Source: Mycolicibacterium sp. ND9-15 (lineage in GTDB: Bacteria > Actinomycetota > Actinomycetes > Mycobacteriales > Mycobacteriaceae). From it: a stretch of 64,000 bases of DNA. Positions 34,939 through 42,953 of the stretch are shown piece by piece. The stretch's first letter is position 1. Each line of letters starts with the position of its first letter. Under the pieces are notes generated by a model, which searched no databases, was not told where the DNA came from, and worked only from the letters and a program-made list of their open reading frames with translations. The translations under genes were made by a program, and so were the position numbers. The stretch spans positions 3,695,501-3,759,500 of the forward strand of contig NZ_CP142362.1 in NCBI RefSeq assembly GCF_035918395.1. Reading direction: 5' to 3'.

Positions 34939-35178
34939 ATGGAGGCTGTCATCGATTCCGGTGGCCGTGTCGTCCTGCCCAAGCAGCTGCGCGACGCGCT
35001 GGGGCTGACTCCTGGAGCGAAGGTCGACATTTCGGCATATGGGGGTGGATTGCAGATCACCCCCGGTGGCAGAACTGCTCGAATTGAGCGGGATACGAAG
35101 GGGCGTTTGGTAGCTCGCGCAGACACCGAGGTTACCGACGAGATGATGTTTGCTCTGATCGACTCGGGACGACGTTGA
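34939..35178 (+). CDS. vapB: AbrB/SpoVT-type antitoxin (VapB)
   Basis: A 79-residue antitoxin, start ATG 34939 (MEAVIDSGGRVVLPKQLRDAL), a swapped-hairpin AbrB/MazE DNA-binding domain with the GRVVLPKQLRDALGL core. The C-terminal part (about 50-79) would bind the toxin. TACGCT at 34927-34932 makes a likely leaderless transcript. Its stop overlaps the toxin start by 4 bases. The locus right after ychF is also where vapBC32 lies in M. tuberculosis. Confidence 0.88.
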   Translation: MEAVIDSGGRVVLPKQLRDALGLTPGAKVDISAYGGGLQITPGGRTARIERDTKGRLVARADTEVTDEMMFALIDSGRR

Positions 35179-35603
35179 CAGCCGCGCCTGTCACTGCGGT
35201 CGACACCAGTGTCGCGGTGCCACTCCTGATGAGCTCGCACCGGTCTCACACGGTGGTCGCTGCCTGGGCAGAGAGTCGAACCCTGGGTCTTTGTGGGCAT
35301 GCCCTCGTGGAGACGTATTCAGTCTTGACCCGGTTGCCCGGCGATGCCCGCGTCGACGCTGCGGATGCCGTGGCTTTGATCGCTGGAAACTTTCCTGCGT
35401 CGCTGCAACTCGGTGTGCGCGCCTCGCGTTCCGCTCATCGCGAGTTCGCGCGCCGAGGTATCGCCGGTGGTGCGGCATACGACGGATTGGTTGCACTAGC
35501 GGCTCGCGAGCACGGCGCCGTTTTGGCCACTCGCGATGCTCGCGCCCGGTCTACCTCCGAGGCACTGGGCGTCGTTACCGAGGTGCTCGCACCCGGCGGT
35601 TGA
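35175..35603 (+). CDS. vapC: PIN-domain RNase toxin (VapC)
   Basis: A 142-residue PIN-domain toxin starting at TTG 35175 within TTGA, which also holds the antitoxin stop. The four acidic positions of the metal site are present: D10 (TAVDTSVAV), E46 (HALVETYSVL), D103 (AAYDGLVAL) and D121 (ATRDARA). VapC toxins cut specific tRNAs or rRNA when freed from VapB. Intact by all visible criteria. Target RNA cannot be inferred. Confidence 0.9.
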   Translation: MTAAPVTAVDTSVAVPLLMSSHRSHTVVAAWAESRTLGLCGHALVETYSVLTRLPGDARVDAADAVALIAGNFPASLQLGVRASRSAHREFARRGIAGGAAYDGLVALAAREHGAVLATRDARARSTSEALGVVTEVLAPGG

Positions 35604-35820
35604 GGTCGTTCGGCTGTGCATCTCCTCGGGTCCGTCGCGCTCGTGCGGGGCGCAGCGCTGGACGCAGGACAAGCCGCTTACGATCGAAATCTTTCACGAG
35701 CAGCGATTTCTCCGACAGCGGGCCGGCGACGTCGTCCCATAGCGCCCCCCTGACCTATGCGGCCGACCGGCAGGCAACGCGCGCTGGCAACCGGCGGAGG
35801 CCCGGACGTACATTCGGGAT

Positions 35821-36186
35821 ATGACTGACGACTGGCGCGTGGATCGGGTCGAGGAGATCCGATCTCTGATCAAGCAGGTCGAACCCGACGTCATCGAAGA
35901 GATAAAATGGCGTAAACCGTCGAATCCCGATGGTGTGCAAGCATTTTCGCTCGACGGCCTCATCTGCACGCTGGAGATGTACAAAGGCAAGGTCAAGGTG
36001 AACTTCGCCAAGGGTTCGTCGATCAGCGACCCGGACAAATTGTTCAATGCGAGCCTGCACGCACCCGTCGGGCGCTCCATCGACCTCCGCGAGAACGACG
36101 AGTTGGACACGGCCGCATTCACGACGCTGATCCGGGAGGCGGTCAAGGTCAACCGCGACAATCGAGCTTCGAAGCGCCGTAAGTGA
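35821..36186 (+). CDS. DUF1801 protein
   Basis: A 121-residue protein beginning MTDDWRVDRVEEIRSLIKQV. It has the YdhG/DUF1801 core: VEPDVIEEIKWRKPSNPDGV, LICTLEMYKGKVKVNFAKGS and an SLHAPVGRSIDLREND segment, then a basic tail RASKRRK. The fold is known from structural genomics but the function is not. It is preceded by a 217-base gap with no recognisable gene. Confidence 0.83.
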   Translation: MTDDWRVDRVEEIRSLIKQVEPDVIEEIKWRKPSNPDGVQAFSLDGLICTLEMYKGKVKVNFAKGSSISDPDKLFNASLHAPVGRSIDLRENDELDTAAFTTLIREAVKVNRDNRASKRRK

Positions 36187-36237
36187 CGATTACCGACCGT
36201 CTACACACTCCGTGTAATAGAACCTTCGGGAGGCGGG

Positions 36238-36807
36238 ATGCGGTGGCGCGGGATCAGTCACGTGGAGTTCGCCGTGCTGAACTACGACGAATCGATCGCC
36301 TTCTATGACGCGCTGTTCGGCTGGTTGGGGTACAGCAGTTTCTCCTCCATGAACATGGAATACTAGTCGATCTACTACATGACGCGATACGTCAACCCGC
36401 ACAGCTACATTGGCATTCAACCGGCGATTACCGGGGCGAAGTTGACCCACGCGGAGCAGGCCGTCGGCGTCAACCACATCGCCCCGTGGGCCCGGAGCAG
36501 GAAAGAAGTCGACCGTTTTCATCGCGACTTTCTGGTGACCGGGGACATCCTCGTCACCGACGCGCCCAAGGAGTATCCGCAGTACTGGCCCGGCTACTAT
36601 GCGGTGTTCTTCGACGACCCGATCAACGGCATTCACTGGGAACTGGCATGGGTGCCTAAAGTTCCGACACTCCTTCAGGTTTGGTCGTCCTACAGAGCGC
36701 TGCGTGTGTTCGCCAGGGCCAGGTCGGATCTGGCGAATACCGTGCCGGGGCTGAGCTGGCAGGCCAGGCGCACCCTGCCGTCTCGACGATCCACACCACC
36801 GCCGTAG
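36238..36807 (+). pseudogene. VOC (glyoxalase-like) protein interrupted by an in-frame TAG
   Basis: From ATG 36238 (GGAGGC ribosome site just upstream) the frame reads MRWRGISHVEFAVLNYDESI and on through FYDALFGWLGYSS to NMEY, then meets TAG at 36364-36366, then continues in the same frame with SIYYMTRYVNPHSYIGIQPA to a stop at 36807. The two halves together form one VOC/glyoxalase-type protein of about 189 codons with the conserved HVEF...Y...FY and GIHWEL parts. A single change (for example TGG to TAG) would explain the stop. Translation could restart at ATG 36379 but would lack the first beta-alpha module. Confidence 0.75.
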
Positions 36808-36919
36808 GGCTTGTCAGTCACGGGCGGCCCCGACCAGGCGCACCGAACCGTCACACAGTCGGTCCTAGGGATAACGATCCCGAGATTCTGGTCGCCACGA
36901 TCCGGTTCAATGGTGTGCC

Positions 36920-37405
36920 ATGACCCGCACGGATACCGCGTCGCAGATCGTGAAGGCGCCGTTGAGCCGCGTCTTCGAAGCGCTCGTCGACCCCGGGGCG
37001 CTCGTCGAATGGCTGGCGCCGGCCGGGATGCGCGGTCGGTTCGAACACTTCGACGCGCGCCCGGGCGGCTCCTACCGGATGATCTTGACGTATGCCGATT
37101 TACCCGCCCACGGTGGTGCGACCGACTCCGACTCCGATGTCGTCGAGGGTCGCTTCATCGAGATCGAACCGGATCACCGCGTCGTCCAAACCGTCGAATT
37201 CGCCTCGGAGGCCCCCACTTTCAGCGGACCCGTGACGAGGACGTGGACGGTGACGCGGGTCGACGGCGGGACGCGGGTGGAACTGTGTGCCGACGACGTG
37301 CCCGCCGAAATTTCGGCGGCCGATCATGTGGACGACATGAATTCCGCCCTGAACAATCTCGCCGCATACCTCGCAAAACGACAGATCGCGTTTCGCGTCG
37401 ACTGA
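36920..37405 (+). CDS. SRPBCC (AHSA1/START-like) protein
   Basis: A 161-residue protein of the AHSA1-type SRPBCC fold: SQIVKAPLSRVFEALVDPGA, EWLAPAGMRGRFEHFDARPGG, SYRMILTYAD, then EIEPDHRVVQTVEF, and a long C-terminal helix DDMNSALNNLAAYLAKRQ. Such proteins bind hydrophobic ligands and are common in mycobacteria; the ligand is unknown. Start ATG 36920. Confidence 0.85.
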   Translation: MTRTDTASQIVKAPLSRVFEALVDPGALVEWLAPAGMRGRFEHFDARPGGSYRMILTYADLPAHGGATDSDSDVVEGRFIEIEPDHRVVQTVEFASEAPTFSGPVTRTWTVTRVDGGTRVELCADDVPAEISAADHVDDMNSALNNLAAYLAKRQIAFRVD

Positions 37406-37486
37406 TCAGCGGCAAGTGGTGCGCCCAAGTGCCCACCGGCCGGTCGGACACCTGTTCCGCTTCTCGGATAAGGCAGAATCGCCCAA

Positions 37487-38500
37487 GTGACGCAGCCGCC
37501 ACAACGCCCTGGACCGCCCGACTGGCGGCGTCGGGGTGCGCCACCACCACCCAACCCGGGACACCGCAGGCCACCGCCGCCGAGGCGGCCGGACCCGTTG
37601 TCGTCCGAGTCGCCGACCGAGCAGTTGGGGACACCACGGGGAGCGACGAGTGCAGGCCCGACGCAGCGGTTCCCGCGGCCACCGTCACCGGCCGATCTGC
37701 GGCCCACGGAGCAGATCCAACGACGCCCGCCGCAGACCTCCGGTTCGACACCGGAGGGCGATGAGAAGCCGCGTCGCTCCCGGGGCTTCAACAGGACCGC
37801 GATCGTGCTGATCGCCGTCATCCTGGTCGCCTTGCTGGCAGGCGGCCTGGCCGCCGGCGAACTCTATGCTCGACAGCGCGCCGACAGCATCCTGACGGAG
37901 GTCGCCGAGTGCGTGACCGACGACGGCGTCGAGATTTCCTTCGGTGTCAATCCGCCGTTCCTGTGGCAGCACATCACCGGGCACTACACCAACATCTCGG
38001 TCGCGACCGACGGCAATCGGGTGCAGGGTGCCGACGGGATGACAGCGGAGGTCACGCTGGCCGACGTGCGGCTGCAGGAAACCGGAAATGCCAAGGGCAC
38101 CATCGGCGCACTGGACGCGACGTTGAGCTGGAAGTCGGCGGGCATCAAAGACACCGTCGCCGCCAACCTCCCGGGAGTGGGCGCTCTGATCACCGGTGTA
38201 CGCACCGACCCCGCGGCGGGCACAGTCATCTTGGCGGCCGGTGACAACAGCGTCACCGCCAAGCCCGTGGTGACGGCAGGCGACCTGAACCTGGAGGTCC
38301 TCGGCGTCACCGGTCCGCTGCCCGAGGACGCGGTGCAGACGGCGCTCAACGACCTGACCAAGAAGCTCAACGACAACTACCCGCTCGGGATTCACGCCGA
38401 CAGCGTCGAGGTGACCGACTCCGGCGTCGTCGGGAAATTCTCCAGCCGGGACGCCTCGATTCCGAAAGCGGACGCCAACCCCTGCTTCGCGCGTCTTTAG
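37487..38500 (+). CDS. DUF2993 (LmeA-like) membrane-anchored protein
   Basis: A 337-residue protein, start GTG 37487. Residues 1 to about 100 are a Pro/Arg-rich cytoplasmic region; a membrane segment follows (about 104-124, TAIVLIAVILVALLAGGLAA), then a DUF2993 domain (about 125-337): ELYARQRADSILTEVAECV, FGVNPPFLWQHITGHYTNIS, LADVRLQE. The same domain occurs in mycobacterial LmeA, which binds phospholipid and affects lipomannan elongation. The long Pro-rich leader differs from LmeA, so this is a relative, not a clear orthologue. Confidence 0.82.
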   Translation: MTQPPQRPGPPDWRRRGAPPPPNPGHRRPPPPRRPDPLSSESPTEQLGTPRGATSAGPTQRFPRPPSPADLRPTEQIQRRPPQTSGSTPEGDEKPRRSRGFNRTAIVLIAVILVALLAGGLAAGELYARQRADSILTEVAECVTDDGVEISFGVNPPFLWQHITGHYTNISVATDGNRVQGADGMTAEVTLADVRLQETGNAKGTIGALDATLSWKSAGIKDTVAANLPGVGALITGVRTDPAAGTVILAAGDNSVTAKPVVTAGDLNLEVLGVTGPLPEDAVQTALNDLTKKLNDNYPLGIHADSVEVTDSGVVGKFSSRDASIPKADANPCFARL

Positions 38501-38607
38501 CGACGATCCCGCAGATATCGGGCGAGGACGGCGATCGTCGCCATCACCGTGACGAGGGCCGCCGGCACGGTCCACGCGATCACGCCGACGTCGGCGGGAC
38601 GGCCCAT
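38497..38607 (-). CDS. Possible 36-residue membrane peptide
   Basis: Frame from ATG 38607 to TAA 38497: MGRPADVGVIAWTVPAALVT followed by VMATIAVLARYLRDRR. It is almost entirely one membrane helix with a positive C-terminal end. It lies 28 bases downstream of the papain-like gene on the same strand and overlaps the end of the DUF2993 gene by four bases. The ribosome site is only GTGAGG at a long distance, so expression is uncertain. Confidence 0.4.
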   Translation of the reverse strand: MGRPADVGVIAWTVPAALVTVMATIAVLARYLRDRR

Positions 38608-38635
38608 GATCTCGGCACCTCACCGAGCGTAGCGA

Positions 38636-39328
38636 TCAGTCCAGCTCGACGGCGATCTCCGCGCTGAGCTCGTAACCCGGCGCCAACGGCAGGAAGTCCC
38701 CGCTCCAAAACGAGCCGGGATCGAACCAGTTGTAGTGCTTCTCGCTGGTCAGCAACCCCATCTCCTCGTAGGTGATGGCGACGGTCTCGGCGCAGTATGC
38801 GGTCTCGAGCCCGGCTTGGAGCTCCTTGCGCTTTCGGCGTTGCGTCTTTTCTCGGACTCTCCTGTGCACGAACGGGATTCCGCGGGTCAAGTCCGTGGCC
38901 GCGAGCCGTCCGCGGAACCACCGGCCGGTCAACCGCGCCGTGCTCGGAAACGGTGTGCCGTCCATCCGCGCCACCACCTGCAACGCGCGGTCTTCCTGGT
39001 CCCGGCCGGCATACGGGGTGAGCTGCCGCAGCCAGCAGCGCTGGTGGTAGTTGATGATCCACCGCTCCACCACCTGCCGCGCGTCGTTGAGTTGCACCCC
39101 GCGCTGGTTCTTACCGGTCCACATGTCGATGAGCTTGTCGCCCAATTCCGCGTGCCAGATCAGCGGCGGCAGATCCTCGATCGCGATCGTCATGCCCACG
39201 TGATTGACCGGGGCGTTCGTCATCGACTGGATCGCCCGGTCCGGCCCCGACCGCCCCCGAAACAGCCAGAGGTCACCGGTTCGTGTCGCGTCGAGCGCCT
39301 GCTCCAGCGAGACCGCGCTTGGATTCAC
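38636..39328 (-). CDS. Permuted papain-like (NlpC/P60, YiiX-type) protein
   Basis: A 230-residue protein, start ATG 39328. The order of motifs is His before Cys, as in permuted NlpC/P60 enzymes: GDLWLFRGRSGPDRAIQ, then NHVGMTIAI (candidate catalytic His), and ETAYCAETVAITYEEMGLL (candidate Cys) near residue 180. No signal peptide is visible, so it may act in the cytoplasm. Relatives are amidases or thioesterases of poorly known role. Diverges from the small membrane protein 39356, with 27 bases between starts. Confidence 0.78.
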   Translation of the reverse strand: MNPSAVSLEQALDATRTGDLWLFRGRSGPDRAIQSMTNAPVNHVGMTIAIEDLPPLIWHAELGDKLIDMWTGKNQRGVQLNDARQVVERWIINYHQRCWLRQLTPYAGRDQEDRALQVVARMDGTPFPSTARLTGRWFRGRLAATDLTRGIPFVHRRVREKTQRRKRKELQAGLETAYCAETVAITYEEMGLLTSEKHYNWFDPGSFWSGDFLPLAPGYELSAEIAVELD

Positions 39329-39355
39329 CCCCGCAGCTTAGGCAGACTGACCGCC

Positions 39356-39520
39356 ATGCGCGGTATCTGGAAATGGATCGGCCTGGCGGGTGTCGCGGGC
39401 GTGGTGGCGGGCGGCGTCCTGGTCGCTCGCGACCAGCGTCGGCGCAATTCCTATACGCCGGAAGACATCCGGGCGCGCCTGCATCAGCGCGCGGCCGAGG
39501 CCGACAAAGGCGGCGACTAG
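39356..39520 (+). CDS. Small single-pass membrane protein (54 residues)
   Basis: Starts MRGIWKWIGLAGVAGVVAGG at ATG 39356. One N-terminal membrane segment (about 5-24) is followed by a charged tail, ARDQRRRNSYTPEDIRARLH, ending in EADKGGD. The TPEDIRARLHQR helix is the kind of conserved tail seen in mycobacterial small membrane proteins, and codon use is good. It is tail-to-tail with the cyclase gene, overlapping by 4 bases. Function unknown. Confidence 0.7.
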   Translation: MRGIWKWIGLAGVAGVVAGGVLVARDQRRRNSYTPEDIRARLHQRAAEADKGGD

Positions 39521-40302
39521 GGCGTGACCGCGTAGAGGCGGTGTGACCCGCCGAAGCCCTTGAGTTCGGCGTCGCGGCCGTCGTCGAACGCAATGTCGTC
39601 GAGATCTGCCAGTGCGTCGCGCACGACCGAACTGACCAGCACCTCGCCCCCGTCGGCCGCACCCGCAACGCGTGCCGCCATCGCCACGTTGCGGCCGAAC
39701 AGGTCATCGCCACGGCGCACCGACTTGCCCATGTGAATCCCCATCCGGACGCGAATGCCGTTGGGCTGCCTGCGAAGTGATCGCTGTACCGCCATGCCGC
39801 ACCGCACCGCCTGCTCCGGCTGGGCGAACGCCACCATGAACCCGTCGCCCTGGCTCTTGACCACGTAACCCGAATGGTTATTGACGTGGCGACGCACCAT
39901 CTTGTCGTGGCGAGCCAGCAACCTGACAAAGGCGCGGTCGCCGATCCGCTCGTTGAGCGCCGTCGATTCCTCGATATCGGAGAACAGGACCACCATTTTG
40001 CCGCCTGGCGAAAGCCTGGCCAGATCCGGCCGCTCGACCTCGGCCCAGTCCGCGAGATCCTCGATCGAGGATCGCACCGCCGCGCCGATGCCGTCCTTGC
40101 GCAGGATGTTGGCGGTCTGCCACACCTGCTTGACCGCCTCGCGGCCACCGGTGAGCAGCATGTTCTTGGTGTCGACGCGTCGACGAGCGTCCTCGAGTTC
40201 GTCCCGTTGGCGGCTGTAGCGGATCCACAGCACGGCCAGCGCGACGGCTTCCGCCGCCGCCACCATCGCCAAAATGTAGGCCGCGATCTGCATACCCGTC
40301 AC
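39517..40302 (-). CDS. Membrane-anchored class III adenylate/guanylate cyclase-domain protein
   Basis: A 261-residue protein, start ATG 40302 (or 40293). One N-terminal membrane helix (about 5-27) is followed by a coiled linker (RQRDELEDARRRVDTK) and a class III cyclase homology domain (about 100-260). MVVLFSDIEESTALNERIGD supplies the first metal Asp; KSQGDGFMVAF contains the second Asp (QGDG); GIHMGKSVRRGDDLFGRNVA follows. Substrate-specifying and transition-state residues look partly conserved. It could make cAMP or be a degenerate member; start context and neighbours do not decide. Confidence 0.83.
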   Translation of the reverse strand: MTGMQIAAYILAMVAAAEAVALAVLWIRYSRQRDELEDARRRVDTKNMLLTGGREAVKQVWQTANILRKDGIGAAVRSSIEDLADWAEVERPDLARLSPGGKMVVLFSDIEESTALNERIGDRAFVRLLARHDKMVRRHVNNHSGYVVKSQGDGFMVAFAQPEQAVRCGMAVQRSLRRQPNGIRVRMGIHMGKSVRRGDDLFGRNVAMAARVAGAADGGEVLVSSVVRDALADLDDIAFDDGRDAELKGFGGSHRLYAVTP

Positions 40303-40327
40303 CCCTCAAGTATTGGATGCTGAACCA

Positions 40328-41284
40328 GTGACGTCTGCGGAGCCCCCGTATTACGAAAGCCGCTACATCCGCGCCAACCACCCGGACCGGCCACAGGCGC
40401 TGTGGCTGCGGGAAACGCTGTTGCTGCCCACCGCCGGTGCACCGGCCGCCGATGTGTGGGTGATGGTCTTCGATCCGGACGGTGCGGGCAACCTGGCGCT
40501 CAAGCAGCCTTACCCGATCGATTCGGCCGACTACGGTTACGAGGACTGGACCGCCCGCATCGCCGCTGCCTTCCTCGACGACCGGTCGGCCGAGGGTGTG
40601 GTCACCGGCGGCGCCCGCTCGGCGCGGTGGGACTTGAGTATCACTCCCGGCGACGAACCGCCGGTGCGGTTGCTTACCGAACGTGCGTACGCGGCGCGGT
40701 TTCCGACCGCCAAGACGACGGTGCGCCACCCCTTGGCCCGGTTCGACGGCTTGCTCGAACTCGACGAGGTCCGCCTCGTGGTCGACGGCTGGACCGGCAG
40801 CGTCAACCACAACTGGGGCACCCGGCACACGCCGGCCTACGCGTTCGGACAGGTGTGCGGGTTTGACGACGCACCCGATACGACGCTCGAGATCGTCACC
40901 GCCCGTGCCGCTCTCGGGCCGGTGCTGTTACCCGGTGTGACGCTGTTCGTGTTCCGCCACGCGGGGCAAGAGTTCGCGGTGCGCTCGGTCCGCGGGATGC
41001 TGCAGACGCACGGACGCTACCGGCCGTTCTCGTGGACGTTCGGTGGTCGGGTAGGCGATCACATGATCGAGGGGGAGATCGTCGCGGAACCGTCCGACGT
41101 CATCGGGCTGACGTACACCGACACGAGCGGCGGGACGAAGTACTGTTACAACTCCGCGATCGCCACATGCCGAATACAGGTGGCTGGCAGGGCATTCGAG
41201 CGTGCCGAGTTGACGGCCACTCGCCGCGCCATGTTCGAGATCCTCACCGACGCCCGCCACGAGACTGTGCCGATACTCGTCTGA
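40328..41284 (+). CDS. Lipocalin-like protein of the tocopherol cyclase/CrtC type
   Basis: A 318-residue protein from GTG 40328; TTG 40313 adds five residues. It is beta-rich, with two halves: LWLRETLLLPTAGAPAADVW, WDLSITPGDEPPVRLLTERA, then VVDGWTGSVNHNWGTRHTPA and YAFGQVCGFDDAP. The NHNWG segment resembles proteins with two lipocalin-type barrels (tocopherol cyclase, hydroxyneurosporene hydratase, Svf1). A role on hydrophobic ring compounds is inference. Only 25 bases separate it from the divergent cyclase gene. Confidence 0.72.
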   Translation: MTSAEPPYYESRYIRANHPDRPQALWLRETLLLPTAGAPAADVWVMVFDPDGAGNLALKQPYPIDSADYGYEDWTARIAAAFLDDRSAEGVVTGGARSARWDLSITPGDEPPVRLLTERAYAARFPTAKTTVRHPLARFDGLLELDEVRLVVDGWTGSVNHNWGTRHTPAYAFGQVCGFDDAPDTTLEIVTARAALGPVLLPGVTLFVFRHAGQEFAVRSVRGMLQTHGRYRPFSWTFGGRVGDHMIEGEIVAEPSDVIGLTYTDTSGGTKYCYNSAIATCRIQVAGRAFERAELTATRRAMFEILTDARHETVPILV

Positions 41285-41440
41285 GGCCCCGCAGTTACGT
41301 GTTCGTCAAATTGTGACGTTGTTCCTTTCCCCCAACGACTTTCGTCTCTACACGTGTTGGCAATCGACCCCTGCTCCGAAGCCATTCTCCGGTGAAGGAT
41401 GAGAAGTGCGAGACCGACAGAAGGTGGAGAGGGGGAAATC

Positions 41441-41869
41441 ATGAACACCATCGCATGTCTCGGCCCAGTAAGACACAGCCCAGCCCGCGCCCCGACCCGG
41501 ATGCTGGCGATGTTGGCAGCAGGCCTGGCCTTGATGATCGGCCTGCTCGGACAGTCGCTGACGACCGCTCCCACCGCCGCGGCGCTTACTCAGGACGAGG
41601 CGCTCTACATCAGCCTGCTCGCCGACGACGGAATCACTCCGGCACCGGGCTATACCTACAACGATTTCATCTTCACCGGTCATCAGATCGCGTATGACCT
41701 CCGCAAGGGAATCAACCCTGGGGCGGTGGCGTACGTCGTCTGGGTCAACAACCCGTCGCTTACCAAAGACGGGGCCGCTTCGGTGGTCGCCGCGGCGATG
41801 GTGGCATTCGCTCCGGAGTTGGTGCCGGTCTACCTCGACCAGTCACCGCCGGGCGACACACTCACCTGA
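41441..41869 (+). CDS. Secreted DUF732 protein
   Basis: A 142-residue protein, start ATG 41441 with a purine-rich GGAGAGGGGG ribosome site about 8 bases upstream. Basic N-terminus, hydrophobic core (about 21-39, MLAMLAAGLALMIGLLGQSL), and a likely signal peptidase site after PTAAA. The mature part, DEALYISLLADDGITPAPGY then GHQIAYDLRKGINPG, matches DUF732, a small secreted family common in mycobacteria. Function unknown. A strong hairpin follows the stop. Confidence 0.83.
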   Translation: MNTIACLGPVRHSPARAPTRMLAMLAAGLALMIGLLGQSLTTAPTAAALTQDEALYISLLADDGITPAPGYTYNDFIFTGHQIAYDLRKGINPGAVAYVVWVNNPSLTKDGAASVVAAAMVAFAPELVPVYLDQSPPGDTLT

Positions 41870-41880
41870 CGTGTAAACGG

Positions 41881-41907
41881 ACTGGCCGACGGTTGCCGTC
41901 GGCCGGT
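41881..41907 (+). terminator. Strong GC hairpin after the DUF732 gene
   Basis: ACTGGCCGACGG (41881-41892), loop TTG, CCGTCGGCCGGT (41896-41907): twelve pairs with one G-T wobble, 12 bases after the stop. No T-tract follows, as is common for mycobacterial terminators. Confidence 0.65.
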
Positions 41908-41930
41908 TCGCGTCACCTACAGGCTCGCGT

Positions 41931-41987
41931 CGAATCTGAAGCTTTGCACCAACTCTCACGACGTTCTGCCGCAGAACTTCAGTTTCG
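41931..41987. terminator. Intergenic hairpin, family 2 copy B
   Basis: Arms CGAATCTGAAG (41931-41941) and CTTCAGTTTCG (41977-41987), one mismatch, just past the stop of the minus-strand alpha/beta hydrolase and facing the DUF732 gene. Read on the minus strand it begins CGAAACTG, then GTTC and GCAGA, as does the copy at 25021-25077. Confidence 0.5.
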
Positions 41988-41998
41988 GCGGTCCGATG

Positions 41999-42856
41999 TC
42001 ACCGGTTGACGAATTGCACCACGACTTCGGAGAACGCGTCGTTGTCGTCACCGGCCGCGGTGTGCCCGGCCGCGGACAGTTCGACGAACTCCGCTCCGGG
42101 CACCTTCTGCAGGAAGTCCGTCACACCCTCGGTGCTCACCACGTCGGATAGCTTGCCGCGGATCAACAGAATCGGGATGGTCAAGCTCATGACCGCTCGC
42201 TCCAGCTTTTCTTCGCGGACGAACCTGTCATCTACCGGTGCGGTGAGAAACGCCGGATCCCAGTGCCAGAACCACCGTCCGTCGCGGTACCGCAGATTCT
42301 TCTTCAATCCCTCGGGGCTGCGCGGCCGCTTCCGGTGCGGCAGGTACGCGGCGACCGCGTCGGCCGCCTCGTCCAAAGATCCGAAACCGTCGGCGCCGCT
42401 GGACATGAACTCGCGGATGCGGGCACTGCCATCCTTCTCGTACCGCGGCACCACGTCGACGAGCACCAACCTGGTCACCTTTTCCGGCCCCGCCGCGTCG
42501 GCCGCGAGCATGCCGGTCATCCCACCCATGCTCGCGCCGATCAAGGCGACCGGACGACCGATCTGCTCAACGACCTGCAGCGTGTCCGAGCACATCGCGT
42601 CGACGGTGTAGTTCGCATCCGGCGCACGGTCACTGTCGCCGTGACCCCGGCTGTCCAAGGCGACGACGTGCAAGCCCAAGTCGGCCAGGATGTGTCCGGT
42701 CCGCTTCCATGAGTGACGGTTCTGCCCGCCGCCGTGCAGCAGCAGTACGGAGGGCCGCTCGGTCTGTACGCCGCGGTTCCACTCGTCGGCGACCAGCGTG
42801 ATGTCGTCGGACCCGCGGAACTTCACGGTTTGCGGTTCGCTGTCAGTCACGCTCAC
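41999..42856 (-). CDS. Alpha/beta hydrolase
   Basis: A 285-residue hydrolase. LLLHGGGQNRHSW (oxyanion loop, 38-50), VVALDSRGHGDSD, nucleophile Ser109 in LIGASMGGMTGM, an acid region IPILLIRGKLSDVV and His in SAAGHTAAGDDNDAF. Length and order fit esterases/C-C hydrolases of the fold. Start ATG 42856. It diverges from the TetR regulator with about 97 bases between, the classic arrangement of a regulator and a gene it controls. Confidence 0.87.
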   Translation of the reverse strand: MSVTDSEPQTVKFRGSDDITLVADEWNRGVQTERPSVLLLHGGGQNRHSWKRTGHILADLGLHVVALDSRGHGDSDRAPDANYTVDAMCSDTLQVVEQIGRPVALIGASMGGMTGMLAADAAGPEKVTRLVLVDVVPRYEKDGSARIREFMSSGADGFGSLDEAADAVAAYLPHRKRPRSPEGLKKNLRYRDGRWFWHWDPAFLTAPVDDRFVREEKLERAVMSLTIPILLIRGKLSDVVSTEGVTDFLQKVPGAEFVELSAAGHTAAGDDNDAFSEVVVQFVNR

Positions 42857-42939
42857 GGCCGTCCTCTCCGGCTCACCCCTGGCTCACGTTACCTATCGGG
42901 GAAATCCGCGGATCCCGGTGTCCTTGGCGCGAGCGTCAA

Positions 42940-42945
42940 TATACT
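42940..42945 (+). promoter_or_regulatory. Consensus -10 box of the TetR gene
   Basis: TATACT, nine bases before the GTG start at 42954. It is a very good sigma-A -10 box; transcription would begin at or just before the GTG, so the mRNA is probably leaderless. Confidence 0.55.
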
Positions 42946-42953
42946 TTGCCCTC

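Noticed and set aside
35604..35820. Continuation ORF downstream of vapC (35291-35824 frame)
   Set aside because: It is the shifted frame of vapC running on into non-coding sequence with Arg/Ser-rich composition; no start or domain.
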